A DNA stretch of 64,000 nucleotides from Streptomyces kurssanovii (GTDB taxonomy: Bacteria > Actinomycetota > Actinomycetes > Streptomycetales > Streptomycetaceae), in contig NZ_BMTN01000025.1 of the NCBI RefSeq assembly GCF_014649695.1, positions 1-64,000 of the forward strand, written 5' to 3'. The notes below the pieces were generated by a model. The model did no database searches. It was not told the DNA's origin and worked only from the letters and a program-made list of their open reading frames with translations. Made by a program: the position numbers and the translations under genes. This document shows, piece after piece, positions 28,323 through 37,704 of the stretch (the first letter of the stretch is position 1; every line of letters begins with the position of its first letter).

Positions 28323-30853
28323 GCGGTCGCGCACGGCTCGCGGTGTGTGCCTTCGCCGCCACGCTGATGGCGGCGGGAGCCCTGCTGCCGCTGGTCGATC
28401 CGCCCAACTGGCTGTTCCAGGCCGGGTTCCTGCTGGCGATACAGACCGGGGTGGGCGCGCTCGCCCGCCGGGTCCCGCTGCCCCGGCCGCTGACCGTGGC
28501 GGTGCAGACGCTGGTCACGCTGCTGCTGCTCACCGTGGTCTTCGCCAGGGGCCAGGCGTTCCTCGGGGTGCTGCCGGGACCGGACGCCTTCGTCCACTTC
28601 GGGGAGCTGCTGCGCGCCGGTGCGGACGACGTCGGCAAGTACGCGGTTCCCGCCCCGGACACCGACGGCATCAGGCTGATGGTGATCGGCGGCGTGCTGG
28701 TGATCGGCCTCGCCGTGGACGCGCTCGCGGTGACGTTCCGCAGCGCCGCCCCGGCCGGCCTGCCGCTGCTTGCTCTCTATTCCGTGGCCGCCGGACTGTC
28801 CGGCGGCGAGGCGAGCTGGCTGTGGTTCCTGCTGGCCGCGTCCGGCTATCTGCTGCTGCTGCTCGCCGAGGGCCGTGACCGGTTGTCCCAGTGGGGACGC
28901 GTCTTCGGCGGCGGCGCGGGCACCCGCAACCGCTCCACGGGCGGCTTCGACCCGACGGAGGGCCGCCCGCAGGCACCGGTCAGGGCGGGCCGCAGGATCG
29001 GTGTCCTCGCGCTGGGTGTCGCGCTCGCCGTGCCGGCGGCGCTGCCCGCCCTGGACGGCGGTCTGATCGGCGGAGTGGGAAACGGCCCCGGTGGCGGTCC
29101 CGGCGGCGGCGGAGGCACGATCTCGGCCGTCAATCCGCTGGTCTCCCTCCAGGACAACCTGAACCAGCCCCAGAACCGCGAGGTGCTGCGCTACCGCAGC
29201 AACGCGCCGGACAACCAGGACATGTATCTGCGGATCCTGTCCCTGGACCGGTTCGACGGCACGTCATGGCGCTCGTCGCAGCGCAAGGTCACCGGTGTGC
29301 CGGAGCGGCTGCCCGAGCCGACCGGGCTGAGCCCCTCCGTCCAGGTCACCGAGGTCAGGACGAACCTGTCGGCGGCCGGGTCGTACAAGCAGGACTGGCT
29401 GCCGATGCCTTATCCGGCGACGGCGGTCGCCATCGACGGCCGGTGGCGCTACGAGCCGGCGGGCCGGACGCTGGTGGGCGACCGGGGCCAGACGACCGCG
29501 GGCGCCCAGTACTCGGTCAACAGCCTGATCGTGAAGCCGACCCAGGAGCAGCTGGCGGACGCCCCGGCACCCCCCGCGGCGCTCCTGCAGGAGTACACCC
29601 GCGTCCCGGACGCGCTGCCCGGCGACGTCCGGCAGACCGCGGCCACGGTGACCCGGGGCGCGGCGAACGACTACGAGCGCGCGGAGAAGCTCGAGGAGTG
29701 GTTCGCGGACACCGGCGGCTTCACGTACAACACCGACGTCCGGTCGGGTACGGGCGTCACCGCGATCAGCCGTTTCCTGAAGCAGAAGGAGGGCTTCTGC
29801 GTCCACTTCTCCTTCTCGATGGCCGCGATGGCCCGCACGCTCGGCATCCCTGCCCGTGTCGCGGTGGGCTTCCAGCCGGGAACCACACAGTCGGACGGCA
29901 CTGTGTCGGTCGGCCTGAGGGACGCCCACGCCTGGCCCGAGCTGTATTTCGAGGGTGTGGGGTGGACCCGCTTCGAGCCGACGCCGAGCCGCGGCTTCCG
30001 GCCCGAGTACACGCAGGAGCAGACGCCTTCCGGCGGCGCCTCCGACCCGGCGCGGCCGGAGGAGGGCAGCTCCGCGGCCCCCGAGCAGTCCAACCGGCCC
30101 GAGGACGACGCGTGTCCCCGCCAGGAGCGGCAGCTCGGCGAGTGCGGCGCCGCCGACCCTCGTGACGTCCAGCCGCCGACGGCCGACGACTCGACGCTGG
30201 GCACGGTGCTGCTGGTGACCACCGGGGTCGTGGGCGGGCTGTTGCTGCTGGCCGTGCCGCTGCTGTGGCGACTCGTGACCAGGTCCCGGCGGCTGGGCGT
30301 GTCCGTGCGCCGGCCGGCGAAGGGCGAGGCGGGTTCGCCAGCTGGGGGTCCGGGTTCCCCTGGAGCCTCCGCCGTGTCCTTGGACGCGGACGGCGGGCCG
30401 GTCGACGGTCGTACGGCCGTCGACGATCCGGGCCGCACCCTGGCCGCCTGGCAGGAGGTCACCGACTCCGCGTGGGACGTCGGCATACTTCCCGACGAGT
30501 CGCTGACACCTCGCAAGGCGGCGGCGCGCATCGTCAGGCTCGGCAAGCTGGAGGACGAGCCCGCCGCGGCCGTGCACCGGGTGGCCCGCTCCGTGGAGCA
30601 GGTCCTGTACGCGCCGGTCCCGAGGGCCGGCACGGGTCTCGCGGACGACGCGCGGGAGATCCGGGCCGGTCTGATCCGCACGGTGGGCTTCCGGACCCGG
30701 ATGCGGGCCTTGCTGCTGCCCCGCTCCTCCGTCAGGGTCGTCTGGGCCCTGTCGGAACGCTGGTCGGCCTTCACGGACCGGTGGAACGTGCGGCGGCTGC
30801 GGCTCGACGGGTGGACGGCGTTCCTGCGCCGCCCGACCCGCCAGCGCGGCTGA
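28319..30853 (+). CDS. TgpA-type membrane transglutaminase-like protein
   Basis: 844 residues from the ATG at 28319, overlapping the DUF58 stop as ATGA. N-terminal region (DUF3488-like) with about six membrane spans up to ~res 255. A large extracytoplasmic transglutaminase domain follows with catalytic Cys in GFCVHFSFSMAAMAR and His in DAHAWPELYFEGVGWTRFEP; the third position is Glu (FEPTP). A further membrane span lies near res 630-650 and a DUF4129-like C-terminal domain (TLAAWQEVTDSAWDVG). Substrate unknown; the operon suggests an envelope complex serviced by MoxR. Confidence 0.93.
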   Translation: MSGRARLAVCAFAATLMAAGALLPLVDPPNWLFQAGFLLAIQTGVGALARRVPLPRPLTVAVQTLVTLLLLTVVFARGQAFLGVLPGPDAFVHFGELLRAGADDVGKYAVPAPDTDGIRLMVIGGVLVIGLAVDALAVTFRSAAPAGLPLLALYSVAAGLSGGEASWLWFLLAASGYLLLLLAEGRDRLSQWGRVFGGGAGTRNRSTGGFDPTEGRPQAPVRAGRRIGVLALGVALAVPAALPALDGGLIGGVGNGPGGGPGGGGGTISAVNPLVSLQDNLNQPQNREVLRYRSNAPDNQDMYLRILSLDRFDGTSWRSSQRKVTGVPERLPEPTGLSPSVQVTEVRTNLSAAGSYKQDWLPMPYPATAVAIDGRWRYEPAGRTLVGDRGQTTAGAQYSVNSLIVKPTQEQLADAPAPPAALLQEYTRVPDALPGDVRQTAATVTRGAANDYERAEKLEEWFADTGGFTYNTDVRSGTGVTAISRFLKQKEGFCVHFSFSMAAMARTLGIPARVAVGFQPGTTQSDGTVSVGLRDAHAWPELYFEGVGWTRFEPTPSRGFRPEYTQEQTPSGGASDPARPEEGSSAAPEQSNRPEDDACPRQERQLGECGAADPRDVQPPTADDSTLGTVLLVTTGVVGGLLLLAVPLLWRLVTRSRRLGVSVRRPAKGEAGSPAGGPGSPGASAVSLDADGGPVDGRTAVDDPGRTLAAWQEVTDSAWDVGILPDESLTPRKAAARIVRLGKLEDEPAAAVHRVARSVEQVLYAPVPRAGTGLADDAREIRAGLIRTVGFRTRMRALLLPRSSVRVVWALSERWSAFTDRWNVRRLRLDGWTAFLRRPTRQRG

Positions 30854-30970
30854 CCCGGCCCGTCCCGTCCCCGCCCTGTTCCCGCCCCGGCCCGGGCCCG
30901 TCCACACGGGTCCGGGGCCGGGGCGGTGGTGCGCCGGGCGGCGGTAGCGGCCCCTGCGCACGGGCGCACA

Positions 30971-31004
<34 letters not shown>

Positions 31005-31085
31005 AAGGCTTTCCGTACGAGCCCGGCCCAAGAGCCGGTGAGCGAGCTGGGAACCCCAGCCGGGAGCACGGGCCCGGAGCATGAC

Positions 31086-31117
31086 TGAGGGGCGACGCTC
31101 GAAAGCGTCGCCCCTCA
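31086..31117. terminator. Bidirectional hairpin between convergent genes
   Basis: TGAGGGGCGACGCT-CGAA-AGCGTCGCCCCTCA, 14 perfect base pairs with a stable tetraloop, between tgpA-like (plus) and the DUF3040 gene (minus). No long U tract, as is usual in Streptomyces. Confidence 0.85.
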
Positions 31118-31177
31118 CTCGTACTCCGAACTTGTGGGCCGGAGGGTCCACTCGTCGTCCGGTCGGGACCGGACGGC

Positions 31178-31573
31178 TCAGTGACCGCCCTGCTCGTCGC
31201 GGCGGCGCTGCCACCGCTGCTCGATCCGGTCCATCACCGATCTGCGCTGGTGCGACTGCCGGCGACCGTGTCCGCCGGCTGTCTGCTGCTGTTCACCCGG
31301 CTTCGGCGCCTTGCGCCAGCCCGTGACCGCGAGAACCGCACAGCCGAGCATCACCAGGAAGCCCACCACACTGATCCAGATCTGCTGGGCGACCATTCCG
31401 GCCATGAGGAGCGCGATACCCACCAGGAAGCCTGCGACTGCTTGGTAGACCCGTCGCCGGGTGTACGTACGCAGCCCGCTTCCCTCGAGCGCTGTCGCGA
31501 ACTTGGGATCTTCGGCGTACAGCGCTCGCTCCATCTGCTCGAGCATTCGCTGCTCGTGCTCCGAGAGCGGCAC
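31178..31573 (-). CDS. DUF3040 membrane protein
   Basis: 131 residues from the GTG at 31573, with AGGAGG 5-6 nt upstream; the frame extends upstream without a ribosome site. DUF3040 signature MPLSEHEQRMLEQMERALYAEDPKFA, two adjacent membrane spans (~45-85), and a basic Gln/Arg-rich C-terminal tail. Function unknown; the family is restricted to actinobacteria. Conserved near the dcw cluster. Confidence 0.9.
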   Translation of the reverse strand: MPLSEHEQRMLEQMERALYAEDPKFATALEGSGLRTYTRRRVYQAVAGFLVGIALLMAGMVAQQIWISVVGFLVMLGCAVLAVTGWRKAPKPGEQQQTAGGHGRRQSHQRRSVMDRIEQRWQRRRDEQGGH

Positions 31574-31820
31574 GGAGTCCTCCTCGTCGTCGGTCGCGGG
31601 GGCGACCGGTAAGCGGCCCTTCCAGGATAGGCAGGGATTCGCCCCCGTGAAACCCGCCCTCTCGCAAAACGCCCTCCGGGCCGCCATGCCTGATCGGGGT
31701 GCTGAGGCCTAGATTCCCCAACCTCCGATCAGTCATGCCGGATGGTGTCCCCCGATCATACGGTGCGAAGCCCGGCGACGGAGGGTCTGTGGCGTACTCC
31801 ATCTGCGGCTGCGCCGCTGA

Positions 31821-32606
31821 TCAGCCGCGCTTCTCGCCCAGGACGTGCAGCTGGGTCGCGACGGAATGGAAGGCCGGCAGTTCGGCGGCGGCGGCTTCCA
31901 GCTTCAGCAGCGCGTCCAGCGCACCCGGCTCGGTGTCCACGAGTACGCCGGGAACGAGGTCGGCGAAGACCCGCACTCCGTGCACGGCGCCGACCTCGAC
32001 ACCGGCCTGCGCGACGAGCTCCGTGAGCTGCTCGGCCGTGAAGCGGCGGGGCACCGGGTCGCCCGTGCCCCAGCGCCCGTCGGGGTCGCTCAGCGCCTGG
32101 CGGGCCTCGCTGAAGTGCCCTGCGAGGGCGCGGGCGAGGACGGCACCGCCCAGCCCGGCGGCGAGCAGGCTGAGCGCTCCGGCGGGCCTGAGCGCCTCCA
32201 CCGCGTTGCGGACGCCCTCGGCCGGGTCGTCGACGTATTCGAGGACGCCGTGGCAGAGGACGGCGTCGTAGCCGCCGCGCTCGACCACGTCGAAGAGGCC
32301 GTGGATGTCGCCCTGAACGCCACGCACCCGCTCGGCGACGCCGGCCTCGGCCGCCCGGCGCTCGAGCGCGAAGAGGGCGTTCGGGCTGGGGTCGACGACG
32401 GTGACGCGGTGGCCGAGCTGTGCGGCGGGCACGGCGAAGTTCCCGGTGCCGCCGCCGGTGTCGAGGATGTCCAGCGAGTCCGTCCCGGTCGCCTTGACCC
32501 GGCGGTCCAAGGCGTCCCTGAGGACCTCCCAGACCACGGCGGTACGGAGAGAGGCGCGAGAGGGGCGCGGTGGGGTCTCCCCACCGGTGGGGGACGGTTC
32601 CGACAC
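31821..32606 (-). CDS. SAM-dependent class I methyltransferase
   Basis: 261 residues from the GTG at 32606 (GAGGAG about 10 nt upstream). Motif I LDILDTGGGTGNFAVPAA, VVDPSPNALFALE, GDIHGL and DAVLCHGVLEYVDDP show a Rossmann methyltransferase of the UbiE/SmtA type. TGGGTGN replaces the commoner GxGxG start. The substrate cannot be told from sequence. Confidence 0.9.
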   Translation of the reverse strand: MSEPSPTGGETPPRPSRASLRTAVVWEVLRDALDRRVKATGTDSLDILDTGGGTGNFAVPAAQLGHRVTVVDPSPNALFALERRAAEAGVAERVRGVQGDIHGLFDVVERGGYDAVLCHGVLEYVDDPAEGVRNAVEALRPAGALSLLAAGLGGAVLARALAGHFSEARQALSDPDGRWGTGDPVPRRFTAEQLTELVAQAGVEVGAVHGVRVFADLVPGVLVDTEPGALDALLKLEAAAAELPAFHSVATQLHVLGEKRG

Positions 32607-32925
32607 GGCAGTTGGCTCCTCGGGCGATGTGCTGGCTGGCCTGCTCCCACCCTATTGCCTCCGCCGTGCGGGCCGACGTTCCGTCTCATCCCGAGGCATC
32701 CCGCCTCCCTCCACGGCACCCCTCCCCGGCCCCGCCCCGCCCCGCCCCGTGGCCGGTCCTACGGACCCCGCACGGATCCCCCCGTCCCTGCCGGCCCCGT
32801 CCCGATCCCCCACCCGGTCCCCCGGCCGCCCCCAGCCGGTCCCGGCGGCCCGTCCCGATCCCCCACCGCCCTCGTGGCCGGCCCCGCACCCCGGCCACCC
32901 CCTCCCGCCCCTCCTTGCTCCCCGC
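32607..32925. other. 319-nt pyrimidine-rich gap
   Basis: No gene. The plus strand is extremely C-rich, with runs such as ccccgccccgcccc and repeated ccggtcccg units, and few purines. Frames crossing it lack starts with ribosome sites and are Pro/Arg composition artefacts. Confidence 0.6.
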
Positions 32926-33498
32926 TCAGCCGGCGACGTCCCCGCGCCGCGTCGCCGTCCCGTCCCCGGGCGTTTCCTGATCCGGCTGCGACACCCTGGG
33001 CCGGGGCAGGGCCGGCTGAAGCACCAGCAGGCGCTCCACCAGGCGCAGGAACATGGCCGCGTCCCTGAGAAGGTCGTCGGCGTCGCGATGGCTGGCCGCA
33101 CCCCGTATGCCTGCCTCTGCGCGGGCCCGGCGCTCGGCGCCGGAGGCGAAGAGCAGGCTCCATTCGGACAGCTCCGGCGCTATCTCCGGCAGCACCTCCC
33201 AGGCGCTGCGGATGCGCTGCCTGCGCCGCGCGCCGGTCTCGGGACGGCCGCGGGCGGCGAGCACCGCGGCGGCCGTGCGCAGAGCGGCCAGATGTGCCGT
33301 GGCGTACCGCTCGTTCGGCTGCTCCAGGGTCGCGGCCTCGTCGAGTCCGCTGCGGGCCTGGGCGAGCAGATCGAGGGCGGCGGGTGGCGCGGAGGACCGG
33401 CGCAGGACGGGATGCACGTCGTGTGCCGGGCCGGTCGATGAGGGGGCAGGGCCGGTGGCGCGGCGCCGGTGAGCGGCGGCTGCTGAGTAGCTGGCCAT
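32926..33498 (-). CDS. SAV_6107-type HEPN domain protein
   Basis: 190 residues from the ATG at 33498, with AGGAGG 7 nt upstream. Helical HEPN-like core: ALDLLAQARSGLDEAATLEQPNERYATAHLAALRTAAAVLAARGRP, read as two long helices, then SAWEVLPEIAPELSEWSLLF. I recognise this as the actinobacterial SAV_6107 family. The HEPN Rx4-6H ribonuclease motif is not evident, so activity is uncertain. Divergent from the ABC/YhgE/TetR operon, sharing its 160-nt upstream gap. Confidence 0.8.
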   Translation of the reverse strand: MASYSAAAAHRRRATGPAPSSTGPAHDVHPVLRRSSAPPAALDLLAQARSGLDEAATLEQPNERYATAHLAALRTAAAVLAARGRPETGARRRQRIRSAWEVLPEIAPELSEWSLLFASGAERRARAEAGIRGAASHRDADDLLRDAAMFLRLVERLLVLQPALPRPRVSQPDQETPGDGTATRRGDVAG

Positions 33499-33621
33499 GA
33501 CGAGCCTCCTGTCGTCGTGTGACGGCGCTGTGGCCGTATGTGTCCATCGTGGAGGCACCCACTGACAATCGGGCCTGACCTGGCCTTTTGCCTCGATCAT
33601 GGGTTCGGGGGTAGTTTTTAC

Positions 33622-33635
33622 ACTGACTGGTCAGT
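33622..33635. promoter_or_regulatory. Candidate TetR operator of the ABC/YhgE operon
   Basis: Perfect palindrome ACTGAC-TG-GTCAGT, 25 nt upstream of the ATPase start, overlapping a -10-like TACACT (33619-33624). This is the form and size of operators used by TetR repressors; the tetR gene is third in the operon, suggesting autoregulation. Confidence 0.65.
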
Positions 33636-33660
33636 TCAAAAGCTGGCGGAGGGACGCTGG

Positions 33661-34593
33661 ATGGGGATCGGGGTGGGGCAGGTGGACAGCCCGCGGGGCG
33701 CGGCCATGAGCATCGAGGACTTCGGGTTGAGAGGCCCGCGCGGCTGGGCCTTCCGCTCGGTGGACATCGACGCGGAGCCGGGCGCACTCGTCGCGATCGA
33801 GGGCCCGTCGGGCTCCGGACGCACCTGCCTGCTGCTCGCTCTGACCGGACGGATGCGCCCCACGGACGGCCGTGCGGAGATCGCCGGCCTGCAACTGCCG
33901 CGCAGGATGGCCGCGGTGCGCCGGATCAGCGCGCTCGGTCCGGTGCCGGGGGTCAGCGATCTCGACCCGGCGCTCACCGTGGCGGAGCACCTGCGCGAAC
34001 GGGCCCTGCTGCAGCGGCGTTTCGACGGTTCGTTCCGAGCTCTGTTCCGGCCGCGTGCGGAGCGGACGGCCGCCGCGGCCGAGCGTGTCGAGAAGGCGCT
34101 GGCAGCCGCCGGACTCGATCTCGCGACGCTGCCCAAGCGGGAACGCACGGCCGTTCGCGACCTCGAGCGGCTCGAGGAGCTGCGGCTCTCCGTGGCCCTG
34201 GCGCTGATAGGCGGCCCCCGGCTGCTCGCGGTCGACGATGTGGGCCTCAAGCTGTCCGACACCGAACGGGCCGCGGCCTGGGACCTGTTGCGCTCCGTCG
34301 CGGACAGCGGGACGACCGTGGTCGCGGTGTGCAGCGAGGCACCGGAGGACGCCGTCGTCGTACGCACCCGGCCCACCGGGACCGGCTCGGACGGCGAAGA
34401 CGACGCCGGCGCCGCCGCCTACGACGACGAGAGCCCCGCCGGAAGTCCGGCCGATGAGACCGGCAAGGACACCGGTCACGAGGTCGGCACCAGGACCGAA
34501 ATCGGCACCGGCAGTGGCACCGGCAAGGACACCGACGTGGACACCGACGAGGAGGGGGCGGCCGATGCGATCGCCGAAACTGGCCGCGCTTGA
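33661..34593 (+). CDS. ABC-transporter-like ATP-binding protein with degenerate motifs
   Basis: 310 residues from the ATG at 33661, with GGAGGG 7 nt upstream; an in-frame ATG at 33706 is an alternative. The N-terminal ~220 residues resemble an ABC ATPase, but Walker A is GPSGSGRT (Arg in place of the Lys), the LSGGQ signature is not recognisable (LERLEELRLS at that place), and Walker B ends DD (LLAVDDVG) rather than DE. The last ~80 residues are an acidic Thr/Gly/Asp-rich tail. Overlaps the YhgE gene by 29 nt. Possibly a regulatory or ATP-binding-only partner. Confidence 0.82.
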   Translation: MGIGVGQVDSPRGAAMSIEDFGLRGPRGWAFRSVDIDAEPGALVAIEGPSGSGRTCLLLALTGRMRPTDGRAEIAGLQLPRRMAAVRRISALGPVPGVSDLDPALTVAEHLRERALLQRRFDGSFRALFRPRAERTAAAAERVEKALAAAGLDLATLPKRERTAVRDLERLEELRLSVALALIGGPRLLAVDDVGLKLSDTERAAAWDLLRSVADSGTTVVAVCSEAPEDAVVVRTRPTGTGSDGEDDAGAAAYDDESPAGSPADETGKDTGHEVGTRTEIGTGSGTGKDTDVDTDEEGAADAIAETGRA

Positions 34594-36652
34594 GCTGAAG
34601 CGCTTCGGGCGGGGAAAACTGCCGGCCGCCGCGATCGTCGCGGTCATGCTGCTGCCGCTGCTCTACGGCGCCCTGTACCTGTGGTCCTTCTGGGACCCGT
34701 ACGGCAGGCTCGACAGGATTCCCGTCGCCCTCGTCAACGACGACAAGGGCGCCACCGCGTCCGGCAAGAGGATCGCCGCCGGTGACGAGATCACCAAGGG
34801 CCTGCTCGACAGCGACGTCTTCGAGTGGCACGAGGTCGACGACGCCCAGGCCCGCAAGGGTGTCGAGGACGGCACGTACTACCTGTCGCTGACCATGCCG
34901 GAGGACTTCAGCCGGCGCATCGCCTCCAGTTCGGGCGACTCCCCCGAGACCGGTGCCCTCCAGGTCCGCACGAACGACGCGAACAACTACATCGTCGGGC
35001 AGATCTCGCGGACGGTCTTCTCCGAGGTACGCACCGCCGCGTCGACCGACACCTCCCGGTCGTTCCTCGACCGCATCTTCATCAACTTCTCCGACATCCA
35101 CGAGGCGACGGAGAAGGCGGCGAAGGGAGCCGACAAGCTGAAGAGCGGGGTGGGGAAGGCCAAGAAGGGCTCGGAGGACCTCGCGGACGGACTGAAGGAC
35201 GCGAAGGACGGCAGCGGCAAGCTCGCCGGAGGCATCACGAAGCTCCACAAGGGCGCCGGCGATCTGGAGAACGGCTCCCGTCAGGTCGCCGACGGCACGC
35301 AGGTGCTCGCCGACAAGGTCAACGGCTATGCCGACAAGGCCCGTCCGTACCTGAAGGACAACGGGAAGTCGATCGGTGACACCGCCCGGCTGGTGGCCGA
35401 CTCGTCACGGGCCGTCCAGCGCAATCTCGGCCTCCTGACCGAGCGGGCGCCCGGCGCCGCGCTCCGCGCCCACAGGGCCGCCGACGCGCTGAGCGAGATC
35501 CACCGGGCGCAGTGCGAACAGGCGCTGCTCCCCGACCCGAAGGCGTGCCCCGAACTCAAGCGCGCCAAGGACACCGCGGCGGACGTCGCCAAGATCGCCG
35601 ACGACCTCAATGTGCTGATCGGCAACAGCAACGGCGACCTCAAGACACTGAAGAAGCACCTCACCGACCTCGAGAAGAAGGCCGACGACCTGGCCCGGGG
35701 CGCTCCGAAGCTGGACGAGAACCTGGAGTACGCCGTCGGCAAGATCAACGAGCTCAACACGGCCGCCCACAAGGTCGCCAAGGGAGCGAACCGGCTGCAC
35801 ACCGGTCTCACCACCGCCAAGAAGGGGTCCACCGACCTCGATTCGGGTGTCGGCGACCTCAAGAAGGGCGCGGGCGAACTGGACGGCGGGCTGTTCCGGC
35901 TCGCCGACGGCTCCACGGAGCTGGCGGTCGGGCTCAACGACGGCGTCCACAAGATCCCGGACTACGACAAGAAGGACCGTGACCGCCGCACCGAGGTCAT
36001 GGCCGACCCGGTCCAGCTGGCCGGCAAGTCCCTCCACTCGGCGCCCAATTACGGCACCGGATTCGCCCCGTACTTCATCCCGCTCTCCCTCTGGGTCGGT
36101 GCGATGGTCGCCTACATGATCATTCAGCCGCTCAACCGCCGGGCTCTGTCCACCGGGGCATCCGCCTGGCGGATCGCCCTGGCGGGTCTGCTCCCGGTGG
36201 CGGCGATCGGGCTGCTCCAGGTCGCCGCACTGATGTCCGTCCTGCACTGGGGTCTCGGGCTGAAGACGGCCCACGCGGCGGGCACCGTCGGCTTCCTCGC
36301 CCTGGTCACCTGCTGCTTCGCGGCGATCATCCAGTGGCTCAACGCCCGCTTCGGCGCCGCGGGCCGGATCCTGGTCCTCGCGGTCCTGATGCTCCAGCTG
36401 ACGTCGGCGGGGGGCACTTATCCGGTCCAGACGAGTCCCGGCTTCTTCAACGCGATCCACCCGTTCCTGCCGATGACCTACGTCGTCGAGGCGCTGCGCA
36501 GGCTCATCACGGGCGGCGGACTCGGTCCGGTGTGGCAGGCGTGTGCGGTGCTGCTGGCCTTTTCGGCCGGTGCGCTGGCCCTGACCGCCCTCTCGGCCCG
36601 GAGCAAGCAGGTCTGGACGCTGGACCGGCTCCACCCGGAGCTGAGTCTGTGA
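34565..36652 (+). CDS. YhgE/Pip-type membrane protein (ABC-2-like permease)
   Basis: 695 residues from the ATG at 34565 (GAGGAGGGGG upstream). One N-terminal membrane span (~20-42), a large extracytoplasmic domain rich in GA/LxxGxxxL heptad-like repeats (repeated KGA.DL..G and G.A.L..G units, ~175-470), then five to six C-terminal spans (~490-680). YhgE/Pip proteins include phage-infection proteins and ESX/T7-type or drug-export-linked permeases. The partner ATPase and TetR suggest export of an inducing compound, by analogy only. Confidence 0.9.
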   Translation: MRSPKLAALELKRFGRGKLPAAAIVAVMLLPLLYGALYLWSFWDPYGRLDRIPVALVNDDKGATASGKRIAAGDEITKGLLDSDVFEWHEVDDAQARKGVEDGTYYLSLTMPEDFSRRIASSSGDSPETGALQVRTNDANNYIVGQISRTVFSEVRTAASTDTSRSFLDRIFINFSDIHEATEKAAKGADKLKSGVGKAKKGSEDLADGLKDAKDGSGKLAGGITKLHKGAGDLENGSRQVADGTQVLADKVNGYADKARPYLKDNGKSIGDTARLVADSSRAVQRNLGLLTERAPGAALRAHRAADALSEIHRAQCEQALLPDPKACPELKRAKDTAADVAKIADDLNVLIGNSNGDLKTLKKHLTDLEKKADDLARGAPKLDENLEYAVGKINELNTAAHKVAKGANRLHTGLTTAKKGSTDLDSGVGDLKKGAGELDGGLFRLADGSTELAVGLNDGVHKIPDYDKKDRDRRTEVMADPVQLAGKSLHSAPNYGTGFAPYFIPLSLWVGAMVAYMIIQPLNRRALSTGASAWRIALAGLLPVAAIGLLQVAALMSVLHWGLGLKTAHAAGTVGFLALVTCCFAAIIQWLNARFGAAGRILVLAVLMLQLTSAGGTYPVQTSPGFFNAIHPFLPMTYVVEALRRLITGGGLGPVWQACAVLLAFSAGALALTALSARSKQVWTLDRLHPELSL

Positions 36653-36681
36653 CCGCGCCCGGACCTGTGAGAATCGGTGTC

Positions 36682-37293
36682 ATGGACAGCAGCAGCAGAC
36701 GCCGGGCGACGCGCGCGAAGCTCTACGAGGCCGCCGTGACGCTCATCGCGGAGCAGGGCTTCTCGGCCACCACGGTCGACGAGATCGCCGAGCGCGCCGG
36801 GGTCGCCAAGGGCACGGTCTACTACAACTTCAAGAGCAAGACCGAACTCTTCGAGGAGCTGCTGCGCTTCGGCGTCGGCCTCCTCACGGCTTCGCTTCAG
36901 GAGGCCGCCGACCGTACGGCCGAGCGCGGCGGTTCCAAGGTCGAGGCGCTGGACGCCATGATCAGGGCCGGTCTGGTGTTCATCGACCGCTATCCGGCCT
37001 TCACCCAGCTGTACGTGGCCGAGCTGTGGCGCACCAACCGGGCATGGCAGTCCACGCTCCTTGTGGTGCGGCAGCAGGCGGTGGCCGTTGTGGAGACGGT
37101 GCTGCGCGAGGGTGTGGAAGCGGGCGAGCTGAGCGAGGAGGTCGACATTCCGCTCACGGCCGCCGCGCTGGTCGGCATGGTGCTGGTGGCGGCACTGGAC
37201 TGGCAGGCGTTCCAGCGGGAGCGGTCGCTCGACGACGTCCACGGGGCGCTCTCGCTGCTGCTGCACGGCCGGGTGAGCGGCCGCCGGGACTGA
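36682..37293 (+). CDS. TetR/AcrR family transcriptional regulator
   Basis: 203 residues from the ATG at 36682. A GTG at 36649 overlapping the YhgE stop (GTGA, with GGAG 8 nt upstream) would add 11 residues and is equally credible. N-terminal HTH: AKLYEAAVTLIAEQGFSATTVDEIAERAGVAKGTVYYNFKSKTELF is the textbook TetR block, residues ~10-55; the C-terminal ligand domain is TetR_C type. Likely represses the operon through the palindrome at 33622-33635. Confidence 0.94.
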   Translation: MDSSSRRRATRAKLYEAAVTLIAEQGFSATTVDEIAERAGVAKGTVYYNFKSKTELFEELLRFGVGLLTASLQEAADRTAERGGSKVEALDAMIRAGLVFIDRYPAFTQLYVAELWRTNRAWQSTLLVVRQQAVAVVETVLREGVEAGELSEEVDIPLTAAALVGMVLVAALDWQAFQRERSLDDVHGALSLLLHGRVSGRRD

Positions 37294-37704
37294 GTCCGGC
37301 CCGCGCCGCCCGCGGCAGGCGCCACGAAGGCCCCATGGAGCCGCGCGAAGATTTCCGGCACCGGGAGCGCGGACAACGAAACGCCGGCCGGCTGGTCGTC
37401 CAGCCGCCCGGCGTTCGCGTTCCCCGTTCCCCCACCCCCGTGGTCCGGAGAGCCCGACCCCCGTCGTCCCCCGTGGTCGTGGGCCCTCCGTCCTGCAACC
37501 CCCGTTCCGTCAGGGGAGCCGCACCGTTCCGCCGCCCCGTGTCGTCGGTGCCGGTGCCGCGCCCCTTCCGTGGTCCCCACTCTTCCGTCCGGGCAGGCCC
37601 GGCCCCATCCGCGCGGATACTCATCTCGGCGGGTAGGTACGGATACTCAGCACTCCGCGCTCAACCCCACCCGCGGCCGCCGCCGGGTGGTTACGATCGC
37701 GTCC
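37294..37704. other. 411-nt gap before the DUF4126 gene
   Basis: Contains the TetR-operon terminator, then pyrimidine-rich sequence with no coding signal. At its end TACGAT (37692-37697) sits 7 nt before a GTG, a possible leaderless promoter. Confidence 0.55.
37380..37415 (+). terminator. Hairpin after the TetR operon
   Basis: AACGCCGG-c-CGGCTGG / tcgt / CCAGCCG-c-CCGGCGTT: 8 plus 7 base pairs around one C-C mismatch, 87 nt after the TetR stop. Confidence 0.8.
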
